From Candidatus Methanomethylophilus alvi Mx1201 (lineage in GTDB: Archaea > Thermoplasmatota > Thermoplasmata > Methanomassiliicoccales > Methanomethylophilaceae), in NCBI RefSeq assembly GCF_000300255.2, contig NC_020913.1, positions 1,424,692 to 1,488,691 on the forward strand: a stretch of 64,000 bases of DNA. Direction: 5' to 3'. Below, piece after piece: positions 26,019 to 34,523 of the stretch (within the stretch, counting starts at the first letter, position 1; each line of letters begins with the position of its first letter). The notes beneath the pieces were generated by a model. That model made no database searches. It was not told the origin of the DNA and saw nothing but the letters and a program-made list of their open reading frames with translations. The position numbers and the translations under genes are program-made.

Positions 26019-26758
26019 CTCTCTCCCTCGTGATTAGAACATCTGGGATCCACGTTCAGAGATATCGTGCGAACGGACCCGTCCGCACCGTCGTAATAGA
26101 CGACGCCTTTGGTGCAAAGATCCTGTCTTCCGCATGCTATGCGAAGGGCTTCCTCCGAGGCCATCGATGCCACGACCTTCGCCGTCTGCGGATCGACCCT
26201 TCTTCTCGGAGCCGGTTGTTCGAAGGACGGTCTGGCATTCAGCCCTCTTGTACGGAAACGGTTCATGCCGCATTCCGCACAGGGACCTGCCGCGAGTACG
26301 GTCTGGATCTTCCCTCTTTTACCGTCGACCGCCGTATCCACATAAGGAATATGGTACAGGCGGGCACGGCCGTTGACGAACAATCTGGTCCTCGTGTCAC
26401 CTGTACAACCGACGATCACCTCGAAGTTCCACCCTTCCAATTCACGGACGCGTCCCACATGGTATGTGAAGCCGGGACATGAAGTGGATGCCGCCATATT
26501 CTTGGCCGACACCTCGGAACGGAATCCTCCGACATCCTCCTCGCCGACAAGTGCCAGATGTCCGATGTCGTCTCTGCCCACGGTCCCGGGGTCGACCATC
26601 AGCACGCGGCGGAACCCGCGGCCGTACAGGGCCAGGGCCGTCTCCTCCCCGAGAGATCCGGCACCTACGAGAAGAACGCGGGCCTTGGCGACACGGTTGC
26701 CGTCATACCATGAAGGAATACCGTCGCCGTCCTGTCCAGAGGGATCTTCGACACCCAT
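25970..26758 (-). CDS. E1-like ThiF/MoeB-family adenylating protein
   Basis: 262 residues. The nucleotide loop ARVLLVGAGSLGEETALAL (GxGxxG) is followed by RVLMVDPGTVGRDDIGHLAL, FRSEVSAKN (the conserved Arg/Lys region) and VGCTGDTRTRLFVNG, the layout of E1-type enzymes that adenylate a ubiquitin-like C-terminus. CAEC provides one zinc pair; a CSNH near the C-terminus may provide the other. The usual catalytic cysteine in the crossover loop is not evident (ARPSFEQPAPRRR). ATG 26758 is chosen because it lies about 25 bases from the TTTTAAAA box; a TTG at 26779 abuts the box. Other ThiF roles (sulfur transfer) remain possible. Confidence 0.75.
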   Translation of the reverse strand: MGVEDPSGQDGDGIPSWYDGNRVAKARVLLVGAGSLGEETALALYGRGFRRVLMVDPGTVGRDDIGHLALVGEEDVGGFRSEVSAKNMAASTSCPGFTYHVGRVRELEGWNFEVIVGCTGDTRTRLFVNGRARLYHIPYVDTAVDGKRGKIQTVLAAGPCAECGMNRFRTRGLNARPSFEQPAPRRRVDPQTAKVVASMASEEALRIACGRQDLCTKGVVYYDGADGSVRTISLNVDPRCSNHEGERWKQTLKSLMQGTGRL

Positions 26759-26780
26759 GTCTTGCAAATCATACTTCAAG

Positions 26781-26788
26781 TTTTAAAA
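26781..26788. promoter_or_regulatory. Palindromic TATA box shared by two divergent genes
   Basis: ttttaaaa lies midway between the E1-like ATG (26758, 22 bases away) and the DUF2116 ATG (26812, 23 bases away). Both distances suit leaderless transcripts, so one symmetric box may serve both directions. Confidence 0.5.
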
Positions 26789-26811
26789 GGAATAGATTAC
26801 ATGTAGCATCC

Positions 26812-27006
26812 ATGGTGGACCTTCCCGACCACGACCATTGCAGATACTGCGGATGTGCCGTCCCGTTCGAACAGGCATACTGCTCGATGGAGTGCTACGA
26901 GAACGACCAGAAGAGAATCAGGAAGGAGAAGGTCCGTGATACCGCCATGGCCGTCACCGCCGTCGTAGGTGCCGCCGTCATCCTCGTTGCAGGATATGTC
27001 TTCTGA
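26812..27006 (+). CDS. DUF2116-type zinc-ribbon membrane protein
   Basis: 64 residues. N-terminal zinc site HCRYCGCAVPFEQAYCSMEC (two CxxC pairs), a basic linker (NDQKRIRKEKVRDTA) and one membrane helix (MAVTAVVGAAVILVAGYVF) at the end. This is the DUF2116 layout, common in archaea and of unknown function; a tail-anchored zinc ribbon facing the cytoplasm. Divergent from the E1-like gene with a shared palindromic TATA box. Confidence 0.85.
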   Translation: MVDLPDHDHCRYCGCAVPFEQAYCSMECYENDQKRIRKEKVRDTAMAVTAVVGAAVILVAGYVF

Positions 27007-27073
27007 AGGATTTCTCAACCATACATGACCGACCATACGCACTATTATAATACGACATGCGATTAGATTGTTC

Positions 27074-27952
27074 ATGAACGGACCCAAACTGGTCACTGAG
27101 ATCATCGCGGTGGCGATCATAGTAGGATGTTGCTATGGTCTGTTCACCACGGCAATCCCGACCGAATATCCGCCCGTCGACATAAAAGCCGACGAATCGA
27201 CGGAGAATACGATCTCCTACAGCGGCATGGATGTAACCATATCGACCCAGAAATTCATCATCGATTCCAAGATGCCCTCGGACATCGAGGACGTATACAT
27301 CGAACTGTCTCTGGATTCCGGAGGTCAGAAGTACTCTCTCGGAAAGATCGATGTGGGTACGGTGACAGCTAAGAGCGTCACCACGACCGAGTCTGCGAAC
27401 ATAACGATCCCCGCATACGTCGTCCTTGCCAGCCTTGCGGCCAATTCCTCGGACGGAGTGATAAAGACACCCATATTGGCCAAGCTGCACTTCTCCTACC
27501 TGGAATTCCAGGACGAGAAACTCATCGACCTCGGCCTCAATCTGAGAGTTGACATGGGATTCAAAGGAAATGTGGGGATGACGAAAACGGACAATTCCGC
27601 CACCATGACCATCGACATCCCCGAGGGATCGTCGTTCACCAAAGATATCTCGAATGTCGCGAAGAGCGTGTGTGACTCCAGCGGAAACTGCACGATCAAG
27701 ATAGCCGGATGCGAAGACGTGAGTTTCAGCCTCAACATCTCCGACGACGGGAAGACGGTGAAATTCACAGCGGACGGCGTGACCGATACGGCCTACGGCG
27801 CCATGGAGACGTACTTCAAGGAGTATTTCGAGGATAACGAGGAACTCACCCTCACCTATCAGGGGGCCTCGTCCGGCAGCTGCACCATAACGAAGGCACA
27901 GGCCGAATCGTTCGAAGAGATGATCAAGGCGTTCTACGGAGGGAGTGCATGA
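27074..27952 (+). CDS. Membrane-anchored extracytoplasmic protein
   Basis: 292 residues. One N-terminal hydrophobic helix (LVTEIIAVAIIVGCCYGLFTTAI) anchors a beta-rich, Thr/Ser-rich outer domain of about 265 residues with regular strand patterns (SYSGMDVTISTQKFIIDS; MDIPEGSSFTKDISN). Two cysteines (CDSSGNC) may form a disulfide. No family recognised. The next gene begins four bases before its end (ATGA) and encodes a multi-helix membrane protein, so the pair probably forms an envelope complex. TATA-like ttataatac lies 20-28 bases upstream of ATG 27074. Confidence 0.6.
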   Translation: MNGPKLVTEIIAVAIIVGCCYGLFTTAIPTEYPPVDIKADESTENTISYSGMDVTISTQKFIIDSKMPSDIEDVYIELSLDSGGQKYSLGKIDVGTVTAKSVTTTESANITIPAYVVLASLAANSSDGVIKTPILAKLHFSYLEFQDEKLIDLGLNLRVDMGFKGNVGMTKTDNSATMTIDIPEGSSFTKDISNVAKSVCDSSGNCTIKIAGCEDVSFSLNISDDGKTVKFTADGVTDTAYGAMETYFKEYFEDNEELTLTYQGASSGSCTITKAQAESFEEMIKAFYGGSA

Positions 27953-28515
27953 CATCGGAAGAAGCTGTGAAGATCATCAAGAAGAACGATGCCCCGTATC
28001 TGAACAGCAAGGCGAGGGTGGCCAAGAAGATCCTCATATCGTTGCTGGAATACGTGGTGATCATCCTTCTCACCCTGATGCTTGCATCATACATGGAGTC
28101 CGGAACAATAGACAACATGTTCAGCATGAACGAATCCATGATGGAGATGCTGCAGCCCGGAGGATTCATATTCAACTCCCTGGTGGCCTACCTGCCCATC
28201 CTCATACTGGTCAATCTGAGCAGCTACTTCGGATCCGGAAGCAAGGCGAAACTGCTCATAGGCGTCCTGAAATGCGTCGCGATCGCCCTGTGGCTGACCG
28301 TCCTGCTGGACTCCGCCGCCACCAGCATCGAGATACCCAGCATAGCCGAAGGTCAGGGTCTCGACAGCATAGAGATCGGCATAAAGGGTCTTGCCAAGTT
28401 CGCCACATTCATAGTGCTCGTATCCGTACTGGTCCCCATCGGGGAATATATCGGAGCATACAAGAAGCACAAGAGTGCGACTGAAAGAAAGAAGAACGAT
28501 TACGCCGAAATCTGA
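27949..28515 (+). CDS. Four-helix membrane protein
   Basis: 188 residues. Charged N-terminus (EEAVKIIKKNDAPYLNSKARVAKK), then hydrophobic segments at about 30-46, 72-90, 105-122 and 148-168, and a basic C-terminus (YKKHKSATERKKNDYAEI). The long outer loop between helices 1 and 2 is methionine-rich (MFSMNESMMEMLQPGGF). No family recognised. Translationally coupled to the upstream extracytoplasmic protein. It ends one base before the convergent folP gene. Confidence 0.6.
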   Translation: MTSEEAVKIIKKNDAPYLNSKARVAKKILISLLEYVVIILLTLMLASYMESGTIDNMFSMNESMMEMLQPGGFIFNSLVAYLPILILVNLSSYFGSGSKAKLLIGVLKCVAIALWLTVLLDSAATSIEIPSIAEGQGLDSIEIGIKGLAKFATFIVLVSVLVPIGEYIGAYKKHKSATERKKNDYAEI

Positions 28516-28516
28516 A

Positions 28517-29314
28517 TCACGATAGCCTGCGCACGGTGCAGGCCACGTCGTGGACCCTTAATATATCGGCCCCGCTGGAGCCTGCGACCGCGCAGGCTTC
28601 GGCGGTGGCATCATCCCGGTCCATGCCTGGGAATCCGGCAGACAGGAATCTTTTCCTAGACGGCCCAACGAGGACCGGGTATTTTCCTCCGAAAGAGAAA
28701 TACGAACTGTTGCGAAGGATCTCCATACTCTGTTCATGGGTCGTCCCGAAACCTATCCCGGGATCGGTGATTATGTTGTGATCCTTTACACCGGCGCCAT
28801 GTGCCAGATCTATCTTTTCCAGAATGAAGTCCCCTGCATAGCGAAGGATATTACCCTGGATGAAATCCGTCTTGAACGTCTTGGAACTCCCGAAGGAACT
28901 CATTATGACCAGAGGCACGTCCAGACGTGCCGCCGTCGGAGCCATCTCCGGATCCGAGAGTCCCCAGACGTCGTTTATTATGGAAACCCCGGCCTCCACG
29001 GCGGCCTCTGCGACGGACGCTTTGTACGTATCTACGGACACTGGCACATCCAACGACGGGATCACCTCGGACAGGATGGGCATTAGCCTGCGGAGTTCCT
29101 CCTCCGCAGAGATCTTGTCCGCTCCCGGACGGGTGGATTCGGCACCTATGTCTATCATGTCGGCACCTGCATCGACCATATCGCAGGCATGTGCCAGAGC
29201 CCTGTCGGGAGAATTCCAAAGACCTCCGTCCGAGAAGGAGTCGGGGGTCACGTTCAGTACCCCCATTATGAAGGGGCGGGACCTCCCGCCCCTGAAGAAG
29301 TCGGTAGCCCTCAT
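28517..29314 (-). CDS. folP: Dihydropteroate synthase, bacterial type
   Basis: 265 residues, TIM barrel. Joins p-aminobenzoate (or an analogue) to 6-hydroxymethyl-dihydropterin diphosphate. All DHPS signatures are present: IMGVLNVTPDSFSDGG, DIGAESTRPGA, SVDTYKASVAEAAVEAG and IINDVWG, plus GPSRKRFL near the end. This is the folate-pathway enzyme rather than the archaeal methanopterin-type replacement, suggesting acquisition from bacteria or a folate-based C1 carrier. The start overlaps the iron-sulfur gene stop by ATGA, so it is translated as part of the larA-CCG-folP operon. Confidence 0.92.
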   Translation of the reverse strand: MRATDFFRGGRSRPFIMGVLNVTPDSFSDGGLWNSPDRALAHACDMVDAGADMIDIGAESTRPGADKISAEEELRRLMPILSEVIPSLDVPVSVDTYKASVAEAAVEAGVSIINDVWGLSDPEMAPTAARLDVPLVIMSSFGSSKTFKTDFIQGNILRYAGDFILEKIDLAHGAGVKDHNIITDPGIGFGTTHEQSMEILRNSSYFSFGGKYPVLVGPSRKRFLSAGFPGMDRDDATAEACAVAGSSGADILRVHDVACTVRRLS

Positions 29315-30426
29315 TGAAGATGCTCGTCCACGAGTTCCACGAGGTCTACGACCTTGACGTCCCTGTCCTTGGCCTGTGCACCCAGGTTGGTGACGCAGAA
29401 CGGGCAGGTGGTGATGATGACGTCGGCGAAATCCGCCTCGTCGAGACGGGTATCCGCGATCTTGGCGGACTCTTCGGGATAGGCCGCACGGACCCCTCCC
29501 CCGCCTCCGCAGCAATGGCTGAACTGCCTGTTGTACTTCATCTCCTGGAAATCCACGCCGGGGAACTGGGCGATCACCTGTCTGGGAGGCTCGTAAACCT
29601 CGCAGTGCCTGCCGAGGTGGCAGGGGTCGTGGTAGGTGACCTTGACGTCTCCGAGAGGCGAGAGGTCGAGCTTCTGTCTGGCCAGGAACTCCGTCATATG
29701 GAGGACCTCGAAGGGGACCTCCACATGCTTCGGATACTCCTTCTTGAACATCCTGTAGCACCCGGCACAGGAGAGGACGAGGGTCTTGACTCCCAGGGCC
29801 TTGATGGCGTCGACGTTCCTCTTGTAGATCTCCACAAGGTCCTTCTCGGACCAGCCGACCCTGCCCATGACGGATCCGCAGCAGATCTCGTCCAAGGTGG
29901 TGAAGTCCACTCCCAGCTTCTTGAGGATAGAAAGGGACGATTTCGCGGTCTTGACGGCCCTGTAGGTCGCAGTACATCCGGCGAAATATGCGACGGGAGC
30001 AGGATGGGGCTCATATCCCCAGTCCTTCATCACCTCGGCGACAGACTTCTTCTCCGCGAACGGGTTGTGGTACTTGACGATGCTCTCGCACATAGACTTG
30101 TGCTTGGGCAGGATGTGACCGTTGGCCACGAGGTCGGCCCTGCAGAGCTCGATGATGTCGACGATGTCCACCTTGGACGGGCATCTCCTGACACAATCCG
30201 CACAGGTGGTACAGGTATACATCGACTTCACGACGGAATCGTCGGGCTCGAGCTGTCCCACGGAAAGACCGTAGGTCATGACGATACGTCCCCTGGAGAG
30301 GTCGGTATCCCAGTTGATCGCTTTGAACGAGGGGCATACGCTCTTGCAGAAACCGCACATCGTGCAGGTGGAGAGGGCCGCCCTGATCTTGTCTATCTTA
30401 TCGGCGGTGAATACGGTATCGCTCAT
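29311..30426 (-). CDS. Iron-sulfur protein with two CCG domains (HdrD/GlcF-like)
   Basis: 371 residues. Two [4Fe-4S] motifs at the N-terminus (CTMCGFCKSVCP, about residue 21; CTTCADCVRRCP, about residue 72), then two cysteine-rich CCG domains (ICCGSVMG..., SCAGC; HCCGGGGG..., TCPFC). HdrD of heterodisulfide reductase and GlcF/LldE-type electron-transfer subunits share this design. The partner is unclear: no HdrE, GlcD or flavin subunit is next to it. Placement directly after a LarA-like racemase suggests a hydroxyacid oxidation role, but HdrD cannot be excluded. ATG 30426 fits a ggagg box; ATG 30435 is alternative. Confidence 0.82.
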   Translation of the reverse strand: MSDTVFTADKIDKIRAALSTCTMCGFCKSVCPSFKAINWDTDLSRGRIVMTYGLSVGQLEPDDSVVKSMYTCTTCADCVRRCPSKVDIVDIIELCRADLVANGHILPKHKSMCESIVKYHNPFAEKKSVAEVMKDWGYEPHPAPVAYFAGCTATYRAVKTAKSSLSILKKLGVDFTTLDEICCGSVMGRVGWSEKDLVEIYKRNVDAIKALGVKTLVLSCAGCYRMFKKEYPKHVEVPFEVLHMTEFLARQKLDLSPLGDVKVTYHDPCHLGRHCEVYEPPRQVIAQFPGVDFQEMKYNRQFSHCCGGGGGVRAAYPEESAKIADTRLDEADFADVIITTCPFCVTNLGAQAKDRDVKVVDLVELVDEHLQ

Positions 30427-30431
30427 TGTTT

Positions 30432-31679
30432 TCATTCCTCCTTGGGGCGGGGTATGGTGACGCTCCCGTCGGCCAGGACCATTACCCTTGCATCGGGATT
30501 GGCGTCCAACGCATCCTTCAGGGCCTCGGCCACGGACTTCTTGGGGGTCATGTTGGCACTCTTTATGATGGCGTCGTCGAGGTCGGTGACGGCCCAGATG
30601 TTGGCCCATGTGGCGATCTCCGCCATCTTGGCGGCCTTGTGGTATCCGAGCTTGTAACCTTTCTTTATGTTCTCTATGACGACCTTGGGGTCGGTGGACG
30701 TGGAAAGGAGTTTGAGGAAGCCGTCGTGCCCGACTCCCTCCCTGCATTTGGACACCATGATGATGGTCCCTCCCTCCTTCAGGGCCCATTTCCCGTTATC
30801 GAGGGCCTTCTGCGACTGGTAGAGGTCCACATCCATCGGGTAAGGGGCTACGGAGATCACGACATCCGCCTTCTCCGGCACGGGGACTACGAACACCTCC
30901 TCGCCCCATTTGACGGCCTGATCGAAAGCGGGATTGAGTTCTCCGGAAGCGACCTTGTAGATGTTCTGATGGCGGTCCATCACGATCTGGATGGAGAATA
31001 TCTTCTTCCCCTTGACGACCTCCAGGGCGTCCATCATATCCTCATGGACGGGGTTCCCCTCGAGTTTGAGGGCCTGTGCATCCATACCGACGGCCATCCT
31101 GTGGTTGGCCTCGACGGTGGCATAGGATGCCACTCCGGGGAGGAAGGACTTCCTTCCCCCGGTCCATCCGGCGAAGTAGTGGGGTTCCACAGAGGTTATT
31201 ATGACGAGCCTGTCGGCGTCGACGGCTATCTTGTTGACCTCCATCGGAGTACCGTTCTTGGACGTTCCGAGGTTCACGCACTCGGACTGCTTGGCATCGT
31301 GGACGACGATCCTGTCCCTGAGCTCCTCGAGATGGGATCCGAATATGTTCCTGTACTCCTCTTCGGTCGGACCCCTGTGGGTACCGGTGGCGATAAGATA
31401 TCTGGCGATACGGAGGCCCATCCTCTCGGAGAGGGCGTCGAGCACCTTGGCCGTAGGGGTGGGACGGGTACCGTCGTTGACGATGAAGACTATGTCCTTC
31501 CCGCCCTTGAGGAACTCGTCGATAGGTGCTCCTCCGATCGGTGCGTCGAGGGATTCGTTGATGACTTGGTCGGGATCACCGCAGACGACGTCGTTGGGAG
31601 AATAGGTCCCGATGTAGTTCTTCTCCGGGATCTCTATCTTCTGTACGCCGTCCTTGCCGTACTTAACGTCCACTATCAT
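30432..31679 (-). CDS. larA: LarA-family nickel-dependent racemase
   Basis: 415 residues. LarA-type signatures: FIVNDGTRPTPTAKVLDAL, ATGTHRGPTEEEY, and SVEPHYFAGWTGGRKSFLPGV followed by ANHRM, the region carrying the lysine that binds the nickel-pincer cofactor and active histidines. LarA racemises D/L-lactate; close relatives act on other 2-hydroxyacids, so the substrate is open. The cofactor makers larB, larC and larE are not in this window. A TATA-like atatttaag lies about 35 bases upstream on the minus strand. First gene of the three-gene operon. Confidence 0.85.
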   Translation of the reverse strand: MIVDVKYGKDGVQKIEIPEKNYIGTYSPNDVVCGDPDQVINESLDAPIGGAPIDEFLKGGKDIVFIVNDGTRPTPTAKVLDALSERMGLRIARYLIATGTHRGPTEEEYRNIFGSHLEELRDRIVVHDAKQSECVNLGTSKNGTPMEVNKIAVDADRLVIITSVEPHYFAGWTGGRKSFLPGVASYATVEANHRMAVGMDAQALKLEGNPVHEDMMDALEVVKGKKIFSIQIVMDRHQNIYKVASGELNPAFDQAVKWGEEVFVVPVPEKADVVISVAPYPMDVDLYQSQKALDNGKWALKEGGTIIMVSKCREGVGHDGFLKLLSTSTDPKVVIENIKKGYKLGYHKAAKMAEIATWANIWAVTDLDDAIIKSANMTPKKSVAEALKDALDANPDARVMVLADGSVTIPRPKEE

Positions 31680-32101
31680 TTCAATCTGAGCCGTTATCCC
31701 TCTTTTTTCTTCTTAAATATATGGGAAGAGAAGACGGGAGTGTGGCACCCATACCGATATTGGATCTGAAAACGCATGAAGTCCGATGCGATGGACACAC
31801 CCATCCCAAGTTGGACGGGTCCGGGATCCGATATGTTCCGGAAAAATACGAAACGGAAAGGCTTAGGTGGGTATCGGGGCCGGTTCCTAATACATAGAAC
31901 CTCATGTCCAATAGGATCACGATACGAAAAAATATCGAGATCTGGCTATGTCCATTGGACTGGGATGACGCCGCATTCCCTCGAGAGTAAAATCGAAGCC
32001 GTGGGGACGGGACGTAGCCGCCCAGTCGTCCTGACCCATTACTCGAGGATGGGGCCCCGGCCCGATCGGACGGCGGTTAATGATTTTGGGAGCTGTTGTA
32101 C
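31680..32101. other. Intergenic region, 422 bases
   Basis: Holds the larA promoter at its left end (31712-31725). The rest has no reading frame with convincing codon use or ribosome-binding site on either strand, and no clear repeat. A short GC-rich part near 32040-32080 can form weak pairing. I see nothing definite. Confidence 0.4.
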
Positions 32102-32395
32102 TTAATTTTCCCCCTTCCTGGCGAGGATGTACCCCTCTGCAAGCACCCATACCCACATGAGAAAACCGATTGCGACGATCGTCAGCCATACGGCGTTTAT
32201 GAGCGCTTGATCATAGTAATCGAATATCAACGGACTTATCCCGTCATAACTCCCCATGGAGGAGCCCTTGACCAATACGAAGACGACCTGACCTGCAACG
32301 AACATCAATAACCCCGAAAGGATAATGACGGATGCGAATGCACCTATGGTATGTCTCATATCGACCAGATGATGCCTTAGATCGTTCAACGTCAT
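32102..32395 (-). CDS. Small two-helix membrane protein
   Basis: 97 residues with two hydrophobic segments (TIGAFASVIILSGLLMFVAGQVVFVLV and ALINAVWLTIVAIGFLMWVWVLAEGYIL) and short charged ends. The start overlaps the stop of the large secreted protein by ATGA, so it is translated with it and probably anchors or partners it. No family recognised. Confidence 0.6.
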   Translation of the reverse strand: MTLNDLRHHLVDMRHTIGAFASVIILSGLLMFVAGQVVFVLVKGSSMGSYDGISPLIFDYYDQALINAVWLTIVAIGFLMWVWVLAEGYILARKGEN

Positions 32396-33843
32396 TCTCT
32401 CACCCAAATCATATACAGATCCATATCCGACTCGATCTTCACTGCACTGCCGCGTATGAATTCCGGCGTTACGGCACTCATATTTGTTGAAAAACCTGCC
32501 ATGATGTACCCGTTCTTCAGATAGCCGTAGTCTTCGACTTCCACATAACCGCCATCACTGACTCTTTTCGAAAAGAATTCATCTGCTGGCACATCCGGAA
32601 TTCCCCCTGGCGCATATGCCTCTGCCCCATTGAGGTATATCGATACGTCATGTCTATCCGAATAACAATAGACTTTGAGGTCCTCGCTGAATCCAGTATA
32701 TTCTTTTTTGGTAGAGAACGGCCACTTATGGACCTTTTTACAGAAATTTATCTCATAGTGGTCCGTACCGATGTATGATCCGCTCAGATTACCGGCACTG
32801 CAGTCGATACGGACGATTTTTCCAGGTTCTGCCATGAATGTATTGGAACCGACATTGGAATCTTCATTCAGATCATGGTTGATCCTGAACTCGTTTGTTC
32901 CGAAATTCGATCTGTCGATCACCTCGACATCACTTACGGAATACGACCAAGATATGTTGGCAGAGATCACTCCATCGGAACTTACGCCCAGATCGACCCC
33001 TGCGGTCGATGTTCCGGAACTTGTCGTCGGAGCATAATCCAGGATCCTGCATTCCTCACCGAGTTTTGTATAGACATTCAGATCCGCAGTGCTGCAGCCA
33101 TCGTCAGGAACGCTTTGTATACAATAATGGGTGTAGAAATAGTTGTATTGATGGTTGTCTTCGTTCAAAGCAAAATAATCCGTATTGACATTCATCCACC
33201 CGTATCCATCATAGTGCCTATACAGGTAGCTAGAATTCTCTTCGCCCCACTGCGCACATGTCTGACTGCAATCGTTCGACATGACGCCTTGTTCTTCAGC
33301 GTCATGTGATATGGACTCCCGTACCCATTCCCTGAATTTTTCCATAGATAGGTCCTCGGAACCTGAAACGATGTTACAGAAGGAATTCCTACCCGTAACC
33401 GGATCATGATATGCCGCGTATAGGTCTGCCGATTCGACATAGGCTGCGAATTCGAAAGAGGAATTGTCCAGGAATGTACCTATGTCGGTCATGGATGCAA
33501 CTACGTTGCCCCTCCAATACAATTCTGAAAGTACCTCCCCGGCCACCTGTGTGCCATAAGAATCATACCACAGATCATCCACGATGACGGCGGCGTTTTC
33601 AGGTATTCCTTCGACAATCCCCTTTATGTCAGAGACCGGATAAGGATCTTGTTTGGAATTAAGAATAGGTATGGTGTACTTTTGATCATCTGAAGAGATC
33701 ATCTCCATTCCAAATTCTGAATGATTCGAAACTGAAGAGATGGACTCCGACCCATGAACACGTGGGGCCTCTGCCATAGTAATGAAACACGATCCTGCGA
33801 TAAGCAGAATCATACATACGGCCATAATCCGTTTTGAATCCAT
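32392..33843 (-). CDS. Large secreted protein of unknown function
   Basis: 483 residues. N-terminal signal peptide (MDSKRIMAVCMILLIAGSCFITMAEA), then an extracytoplasmic region with many Ser, Asp and Tyr and about a dozen cysteines (e.g. NDCSQTCAQWGEE), which may form disulfides. A part around QTCAQWGEENSSYLYRHYDGYGW has a protease- or lectin-like look but no family I can name. The codon and base use is more AT-rich than the surrounding genes, suggesting recent arrival. Coupled to the small membrane protein downstream. Confidence 0.6.
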   Translation of the reverse strand: MDSKRIMAVCMILLIAGSCFITMAEAPRVHGSESISSVSNHSEFGMEMISSDDQKYTIPILNSKQDPYPVSDIKGIVEGIPENAAVIVDDLWYDSYGTQVAGEVLSELYWRGNVVASMTDIGTFLDNSSFEFAAYVESADLYAAYHDPVTGRNSFCNIVSGSEDLSMEKFREWVRESISHDAEEQGVMSNDCSQTCAQWGEENSSYLYRHYDGYGWMNVNTDYFALNEDNHQYNYFYTHYCIQSVPDDGCSTADLNVYTKLGEECRILDYAPTTSSGTSTAGVDLGVSSDGVISANISWSYSVSDVEVIDRSNFGTNEFRINHDLNEDSNVGSNTFMAEPGKIVRIDCSAGNLSGSYIGTDHYEINFCKKVHKWPFSTKKEYTGFSEDLKVYCYSDRHDVSIYLNGAEAYAPGGIPDVPADEFFSKRVSDGGYVEVEDYGYLKNGYIMAGFSTNMSAVTPEFIRGSAVKIESDMDLYMIWVRE

Positions 33844-34523
33844 ATGATGACATTATCAAAAGCAGACGATAAATGACCCAGATAATACAAATAAGTGTGT
33901 TGGAACATGATTAATATGACTTGTGCGATCCGATATTTTGGATTGTTTTTGCACACCGCCTATATAACCTATATATCCAGATATATCCGTGCATAAGTCC
34001 GATTCTGGACTACATAGGTCAACACACATATACGACCGACACCGGACTCCCTCCGTATATTGCGTTCAGCGACCCCGAGACCGCGATCCCTTTCGAAAGA
34101 CACCTCCCGATTCCGACGAATATCGAGAGTCCGCATCCGCCTGCGTCGGGACCGTAAGCATATCGCAAATTCTTTTTTACAACTGCTGGCTCTATTTCAA
34201 TACCTACATTTCTCATGCACATGGGATATCGGAAAAACCATCATGAATTCAAGATCCGCCCGGAACGAAGCGGCCGTCTGTCGAAGAAAGGGAGGTACTC
34301 CCCCCAACGAGTTCCAATCTGCGGGGGAGGCCACCCGGGAACAAGTGGTCGGATGGCGATAAGGAATAAGGCACAGAGGGATTCAAACAGAACGGGAAGG
34401 ATGACGCCGTACGACGCGAGGACCGCGTACGTAGCCCTTACCTGGTGAATGATCGCAGGTCTGATCATCGGACAGTGTGAGCCCGAGGACCAACTTTAAA
34501 GTCAGCGTGCAGATACGGAAGAC
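33844..34523. other. Intergenic region, 680 bases
   Basis: The left third is AT-rich with TATA-like runs (cctatataacctatatatcc, 33959-33978). A weak minus-strand frame (34019-34222, 67 codons) lacks a ribosome-binding site. Around 34290-34345 there is a GC-rich stretch able to pair (gggaggtactcccccc... and gcgggggaggccacccgggaac), possibly a structured RNA or degraded gene. actttaaag at 34493-34501 is the likely thiL TATA box. No supported gene. Confidence 0.4.

Noticed and set aside
29273..29292. ggggcgggacctcccgcccc palindrome as a terminator
   Set aside because: It lies inside the folP coding sequence near its start, so it is more likely coincidence of GC-rich codons.
29311..30426. Naming the CCG protein firmly as HdrD
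   Set aside because: No HdrE or other Hdr partner is nearby and the neighbour is LarA-like, so only a family-level call is supported.
31776..32105. Plus-strand 109-codon frame in the larA upstream region
   Set aside because: No RBS, no recognisable composition or fold, and mostly low-complexity basic residues.
34019..34222. 67-codon minus-strand frame in the thiL upstream gap
   Set aside because: Reads as a plausible short protein but lacks start signals and context; kept only as a remark in the gap entry.
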